Assembly (NCBI GenBank): GCA_000787465.1
Contig: JSYX01000206.1
Coordinates: 1-13,166, forward strand
From: Thermomucor indicae-seudaticae
Taxonomy: Eukaryota > Mucoromycota > Mucoromycetes > Mucorales > Lichtheimiaceae
DNA length: 13,166 nt
Direction: 5' to 3'
In this document: positions 8,725-13,166 of the stretch, one piece after another
How the letters are laid out: each line of letters opens with the position of its first letter
Position numbering within the stretch: the first letter of the stretch is position 1
Translations under genes and position numbers: made by a program
The notes under the pieces: model-generated
The model's database searches: none
Told to the model about the DNA's origin: nothing
The model's input: only the letters and a program-made list of their open reading frames with translations

Positions 8725-9990
8725 ATGCGCTTTGCCTTTACAGCAGGACTGGCGATTGTCATTACTGTTCTTTGGATCCTATCCAATGTTTGCCAGCAGC
8801 GGCCAAAGCACGAACCGGAGGAGCGTGGCACCCAGGAGAAATACATCACATTCTTTCCGCATTCGGGACTACACAATCAGCGACTCGGCCTAATTAATGC
8901 AGTGGTATTGGCCAAAGCACTCAACCGCACACTGATCCTACCTGAACTGAACCTCGGCAAGGCGACCTACTGGCGGCCGACGCCACTCATGGAAGAGAAG
9001 ATGGCCCGGTGTCCTCGGTTACCGATCGCAGAGCGTAACGGTGTCTGTGCTGATTACCGCAAGTACGTGCCTGTGCCTGTATCCAGCGTCTTTGATCTCA
9101 GCCTACTCGACGCCCTTGGTATACGTTACGTGCAACGTACAGACATGTCACCTTCCTACTTCGAAACCGTGCTCGGTGGTGGAGACTACTATCCGATTGA
9201 AGACGATACCCGGTACTCCTACCGCATCTACGACACCCGCAACAGCACTCAGAGCATGCTTCAGTACCGGCATCGAATTGATCTCGACGACCTTGCGGAG
9301 CGGCCGGAACGGTTCATGATCTTTGGTTCCCTGTTTGGTACACCCCGTCTTGTGCTTGAGCGGCCCGACCTGTACTGGCTACGGGAGCGCCTTTCAGCCG
9401 GGCTCGGATTCTCGAACCCGGTCGTGATTCAACAAGCCCTCCAAGTGGTGTCCAGGCTTGGCGGTCCGGGCGCGTTTGCAAGCGTCCATCTGCGCACGGG
9501 CGACGGTGTATTCAAGGCCACGATGACTCAGACCATGGCCAAAGTCCGGGAGTCCCTGGAAAGCCTCCATCCCGGACGTCAGCTGCACCACCAGCATGAA
9601 GACATGGTACTCCAAAGCATTCAAGAACTGCCGAGTATACCGGATCGGATCAACACCTGCGTTGCGATCCAGAACGAGCAGCTGCATCCACGGCTCCAGC
9701 TTATCTTCATGGCAACAGATGCGGCTCAGCCCCGCAGGACGGTTCCACAGCTGTTTGAGGAATTCGTCTGTCTATTTACTTTATCCGATTTTGCGGACGT
9801 GGTGCAAGAGACCGTGACGGGTAACACGGCAGCATCCAGGGAACAACAAGAACAGCACGGGCCGTTACTGTTGCCTCTGATCGATGCCGAAGTGGCAGCG
9901 CACGGCTCGTTTTTTGTTGGCACGCGAAAAAGCACTTTTTCCAAATACATTCAATACCGTCATCAACGATATATCTCCCTTTACTCATAA
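8725..9990 (+). CDS. GDP-fucose protein O-fucosyltransferase-like type II membrane protein
   Basis: A single uninterrupted 421-aa frame starts at the ATG at 8725. Residues 5-23 (FAFTAGLAIVITVLWILS) form an N-terminal signal anchor, followed by a short charged stem: the layout of a Golgi type II glycosyltransferase. The domain begins with the hallmark SGLHNQR (47-53) and the helix NAVVLAKALNRTLILPEL. It has HLRTGDG (255-261), the position of the conserved HxRxGD/HIRRGD motif whose Arg contacts GDP-fucose in characterised members. It ends with GSFFVGTRKSTFSKYI, the usual family close. Together these place it in the O-FucT (PF10250-type) superfamily; the acceptor protein is unknown. It has no introns, unlike the multi-exon genes around it, and its third codon positions look GC-richer. 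An AATAAA lies 53 bases past the stop. Its 3' end faces the bHLH gene, with 78 bases between stops. Confidence 0.85.
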   Translation: MRFAFTAGLAIVITVLWILSNVCQQRPKHEPEERGTQEKYITFFPHSGLHNQRLGLINAVVLAKALNRTLILPELNLGKATYWRPTPLMEEKMARCPRLPIAERNGVCADYRKYVPVPVSSVFDLSLLDALGIRYVQRTDMSPSYFETVLGGGDYYPIEDDTRYSYRIYDTRNSTQSMLQYRHRIDLDDLAERPERFMIFGSLFGTPRLVLERPDLYWLRERLSAGLGFSNPVVIQQALQVVSRLGGPGAFASVHLRTGDGVFKATMTQTMAKVRESLESLHPGRQLHHQHEDMVLQSIQELPSIPDRINTCVAIQNEQLHPRLQLIFMATDAAQPRRTVPQLFEEFVCLFTLSDFADVVQETVTGNTAASREQQEQHGPLLLPLIDAEVAAHGSFFVGTRKSTFSKYIQYRHQRYISLYS

Positions 9991-10042
9991 TCCCTTTTTT
10001 CGTATATATGCATTCTCGTACATATTTTTACACTGCCATTGT

Positions 10043-10048
10043 AATAAA
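10043..10048 (+). terminator. Poly(A) signal AATAAA
   Basis: A canonical AATAAA lies 53 bases after the stop of the fucosyltransferase gene and 20 bases short of the convergent bHLH stop codon. The two 3' UTRs therefore probably overlap. Confidence 0.5.
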
Positions 10049-10068
10049 CTCATTCATATATCTACATA

Positions 10069-10367
10069 TTACTGCAACATAGTCTCAAGATCACGTATCT
10101 GAGCTTTCAAGTCATTCTTGGTAGCAATCAACTGCCGAATATACTCCACAGCTATACAATGTGTTAGTAACCAAAAGAGAGAGAGTGAGCAGTTCGGATC
10201 TTACAGTTTTCAAGGATGACGGCTTCACTACGTTGACCATGACCGAGAGACGGAACGACATCAACGAGTTGGTCGAGACCAAGTCGAATCTTTTGGCGCC
10301 GCTTTTGTTCGGATTTGATATGGTTTGCTCTTCTCTCAGACTCGGTCAAGACTGAAGAGCGTCTCAT
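10069..10367 (-). CDS. Minimal basic helix-loop-helix (bHLH) transcription factor, 81 aa
   Basis: Two minus-strand exons, 10367-10205 and 10151-10069, are separated by a 53-nt GT-AG intron; together they are 82 codons. The start is the first ATG after an in-frame TAA. Residues 11-24 are the basic region (ERRANHIKSEQKRR), with the His16-Glu20-Arg24 triad known in class B bHLH proteins to read CACGTG. Helix 1 is IRLGLDQLVDVVP, the loop SLGHGQRS, and helix 2 EAVILENSVEYIRQLI. A short heptad tail follows (LKAQIRDLETML). It most resembles the Ino4/Mlx kind of fungal bHLH but lacks any activation or ligand domain, so it may act as a heterodimer partner. Yeast Ino4 is also small but has extra N- and C-terminal sequence. 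The gene lies tandem to and downstream of the receptor-like kinase gene. Confidence 0.87.
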
Positions 10368-10430
10368 CTCTTAAGATTGGAAAGAAAAACAATCAAGGCG
10401 TTCTCTCGATTTTATCTATCTTGAAGCCAA

Positions 10431-10459
10431 CACGTGAAAAAGCTCTTGTTCTTCACGTG
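10431..10459. promoter_or_regulatory. Paired CACGTG E-boxes upstream of the bHLH gene
   Basis: CACGTG occurs at 10431-10436 and 10454-10459, starts 23 bp apart (about two helical turns). Each is flanked so that CACGTGAA and TTCACGTG form 8-base inverted arms. They lie 64-92 bases upstream of the bHLH ATG and within the 162-base gap after the kinase stop. This is the exact hexamer predicted for the encoded His-Glu-Arg basic region, which suggests autoregulation; that is inference. Confidence 0.6.
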
Positions 10460-10529
10460 GATTAATGACCCGATGCTTTAATAGAGGAGGAGGAAAAGTA
10501 TTAATGTTTGATAAAGTATATAACTTATA

Positions 10530-13102
10530 TTACATATTAAAGTAGGGATGTTCCTATCGACATGATACGCATTTAGGCGTATTGAAAATCAATCACAGAC
10601 TGTAGATCACTTACCAGTAATGATGACGCGCTTCCACGCTTGGCAGGATCACGGCTCAATAGCATCCGAATGAGCTGCCGCGCTTGTGGATCCGGAACTT
10701 TGCGCTCCAAATTTGGTATATACAACTCCTTGTGCTCATTCCAACGGAGACCATTGTTTAGTATCGGTGTGGAAGGCGAAGGGTGGGAAACAAAATGGAG
10801 AATCGTCTCATCCTTGATACTGCTTGCAAAAAGCGCGTGCTTGGTTTCGAGTTCCTAAACCCACTCAACTTAGTCTAAATCTACCTATATCCAGAAGACT
10901 TGGATTCGACTTACGTAGACCACACAGCCCAAAGCCCACAAATCAACGCTCGGTGTAGCTACCACACCGTTAGCGCCTTCGAGCCCGTACGTCGTTGCTC
11001 TAGCAACTTCTGGAGGACAATACCGTGGCGTAATCACACCCACACACTCTTCACCAATCGTTCGGCTTGCTTCGAAATCAATCAGTTTCCAAGGTCCACC
11101 AGCACGGTGCATGATATTGCTCGGTTTCAAATCACAAAATGCTATGCCTACAACCTGTGTCAGAAAGATACACATTATCCACTCTCTCAGGAACTTTTAC
11201 CTCGTGAATGGCACCATGCCAGACACTCCACCACGTTACGCGCAATGGCCCGGACTTGCCTTGAACTCCAATTCTTGTCTGACCGTGCGCGTCGTATGAC
11301 CGTGCTCAACGTCTCGTCCAAACGTTCCAACACCGTAGCGTACTTGACGTTATCATCATCGTCATTTTTCTGTCCCGCACTCATGTCATATTCATCGTTG
11401 CTGATGGTAGTAGCAGAAGAGCTTTCACTACCACGATGCCTGCTGTGCGGCAACGGCGTTCGGCTCTCGTCTTGGATCGTCAGCACTTCCAGGAGCTCTA
11501 CGACGTGCGGCGACTTGAGCCTGATCAGAGCCCGGCATTCTCGTTCCCAAGCCTCTCGGCGTCCAAATGACTTGATGGCAACTGCGCTCATTTGCTGGTT
11601 ATTGTTATCAGACCGGGTCACAAACAGAACGCTATTCATGGGCCCAATGATCGGTGGGATGCTTCTATCAATCTGATATCTGCGTGGAAGCATACTGATG
11701 AATGGCGCCAAGGCCGCAAATCGATTATCTTGTTCTCGGTCATCAGATGCTTTTTGTTCCTGCAAAGGGTTGGAGCTGTCGGTGGGTGTCGGGACTTTGG
11801 TAGAAGAAGATCCTTTATTTTGATCTGTAAGCGAGCCGCTTTGATTGTCACTCGTCTCCGTCTGAGTAGTTCCGCTGCCCGAAGGCTGCCCAAGGGACGC
11901 CAGCATTTCTAATGGACTCACTGAATTGTAAATGTCGCTCTGACGCTGGCGTACCGGTGGTTGTTGTTGTTGTTCATCAAGCTCAGGTGTGACAGGTCTG
12001 GCTACGGGCACGCTACTCATGTTGGAGGACGGGTATTGATGATGTGTCAAAGGAACGGCACGTGTACGCTCAGGGTTGGCAGACGCCGTCGTTGTCGTGG
12101 CAAGACTAAACTGCTGGCTTGCTCCAGGGATATACCGAATAGGACCCGTGGGTCCTTGGGCCTGGAACGAAACCGATTCATTAAACGTCGTATTATCTTC
12201 GTCTTTTGGCTCATGCATCACGGCTACTGCACCCGTAAGATTACCATAGTTGTTGTTGGTTGTGGTGCTCCTCAAAACCTCCATACTGCTGCTAAGCGGT
12301 GCATTTTCAGAAGTAGGACTTCGCGGGTCATAATGTTCAATCGGGACCGCATGAATTTCGCCAGCTCCAGTTTTATGCACAGCCAGTCGAGACGCGGGCA
12401 CGGAAAACTCGTTTGGTTTCTGATGCAAAATTTCGTTCGGCACTTGACCGCATTCTGGTATTAGCAGCGCCTTGCTAGCATGCGCGGAATCTCTCGGACT
12501 TCTAGTCCCGTTAGAATAGCTCGCTAAAGGATCCTCGCTCGACGTGTCGTTGGGTGATGGCAATTCTGTAAGAACACCTGTCATGACGCGATCGGTGTCG
12601 CCTAATTCCGATCGTCGCGTGTTGTACGAATCACGGTTACTGAATGTGCTCGTCATGGCTTTGGAAACACGCTTTCGAGGATAAGGGCTCGTCGGCGTCA
12701 TGATTTCGGCATCTGTGTACGAATATCTGGCCGGTTCCTCCCAGTAATACGTATGATCGTTGTTGTCCACTTTTTCCGACTGGTCATCTCGTTCTTGCTG
12801 TTTCTTTCGCTGACGTCGTCTCCATAGGAGGAAAAAAAGCAGAACAGCAGCAAGGAGTGCAGCCCCTCCAACGCCGCCGACCACAGCGCCCGCAATCATG
12901 CCTGCATTATCCCCGCCAGAGCCGCCTTCTGTACCACCACCAGGAGAATCAGTTCCTGTGCCCATACCTGCCGTCGAAACGCGGGTCCAGCTCCAGGCAT
13001 TTGTATCCAGGATGTACATGTTGGAGTCACCTGCTGCCGTGACTCCCCATCCGCCGAAAATGTAAATCTTGCCGGTCGAGCTGTCCAAGACCGCCGAGTG
13101 AC
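10530..13102 (-). CDS. Receptor-like protein: kelch repeat, transmembrane helix, atypical protein kinase (5' partial)
   Basis: Minus-strand exons: about 13102-11201, 11147-10915, 10854-10615 and 10553-10530 (8 codons, LLEHPYFNM then stop). The gene continues beyond the right edge. The frame stays open to 13145 without an ATG start; an acceptor is likely at 13103-13104 or 13126-13127. Domains in order: a kelch blade (GHSAVLDSSTGKIYIFGG...NMYILDTNAWSW); a Gly/Ser linker; a transmembrane helix (codons 12899-12822) with Gly zipper and a basic RRRQRKKQQ stop-transfer; about 370 polar, low-complexity residues; a kinase domain. Kinase landmarks: VAIK Lys at 11573-11571, WERECRAL in helix C, FCDLKPSN in place of HRDLKxxN, DFE (11079-11071) in place of DFG, YCPPEVAR, VDLWALGCVVYELETK and LLSRDPAKRGSASSLLEH. 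The glycine loop is degenerate, and about 45 residues are inserted after VVELLEVL. The order predicts outside sensing and inside signalling; ligand and activity are unknown. Confidence 0.85.
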
Positions 13103-13147
13103 CTAACAACATGGAACATGAATTCCTTGTACGAAAAGCACGCAATG

Positions 13148-13166
13148 TATATATATATATATATAT
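13148..13166. repeat. (TA)n microsatellite at right edge
   Basis: Nineteen bases of alternating TA run to the window end. They lie upstream of the visible kelch exon on the minus strand and are probably intronic, since the reading frame there has no coding character. Confidence 0.85.

Noticed and set aside
10405..10467. A minus-strand stretch reading HRVINPREEQELFHVLASR then stop, after an AG, as a possible last exon of the kinase
   Set aside because: The acceptor at 10554-10555 gives EHPYFNM-stop, the usual kinase C-terminal ending, with a 61-nt intron. The alternative needs an intron of about 147 nt, far outside the local range.
10900..11676. 258-codon plus frame opposite the kinase exons
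   Set aside because: It is the antisense shadow of two conserved kinase exons and an intron, and resembles no protein family.
11961..12464. 167-codon plus frame opposite the kinase linker
   Set aside because: Antisense of a low-complexity coding exon; no family features.

Overview
This is a gene-dense, intron-rich eukaryotic window, most likely from a fungus and probably an early-diverging filamentous one (Mucoromycota-like). The reasons are: nuclear spliceosomal introns that are all very short (38 inferred, 51-65 nt each); a dynactin p27 subunit; an ATG16 that still carries the WD40 propeller missing from budding-yeast Atg16; and a kelch membrane protein with a glycine-rich transmembrane segment, a style common in these fungi. 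The taxonomic call is inference; no marker gene is present.

Layout, left to right. 1-293: 3' flank with an unresolved open stretch at the left edge. 294-2625 (-): NOP9, a Pumilio-repeat ribosome-biogenesis protein (8 exons, 641 aa). 2626-3054: shared head-to-head promoter. 3055-3989 (+): DCTN6, dynactin p27 (8 exons including a 6-nt microexon, 173 aa). 4062-6661 (-): ATG16 of the WD40-containing type (17 exons, 546 aa), including an apparent GC-AG intron. 6662-6900: second head-to-head promoter. 6901-7981 (+): mitochondrial EngB/GTPBP8-type GTPase (5 exons, 283 aa). 7982-8724: long spacer with unexplained inverted repeats and an (AG)8 tract. 8725-9990 (+): intronless, GC-richer O-fucosyltransferase-like type II membrane protein (421 aa). 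10069-10367 (-): an 81-aa protein that is almost only a bHLH domain, with two CACGTG E-boxes in its upstream region. 10530 to the right edge (-): 5'-truncated gene for a receptor-like protein: kelch propeller, single transmembrane helix, about 370-residue disordered linker and an atypical protein kinase domain.

The genes do not form one pathway. They are mostly housekeeping (ribosome assembly in nucleus and mitochondrion, dynein transport, autophagy) arranged as divergent and convergent pairs. The right-hand third is more accessory: glycosyltransferase, bHLH regulator and receptor-like kinase. The strongest leads are the kelch-TM-kinase protein with non-canonical catalytic motifs, the DCTN6 microexon, the ATG16 GC-AG intron, and the mini-bHLH with paired E-boxes. 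All exon models were derived by eye from splice sites, reading phase and family knowledge; none has transcript support here.
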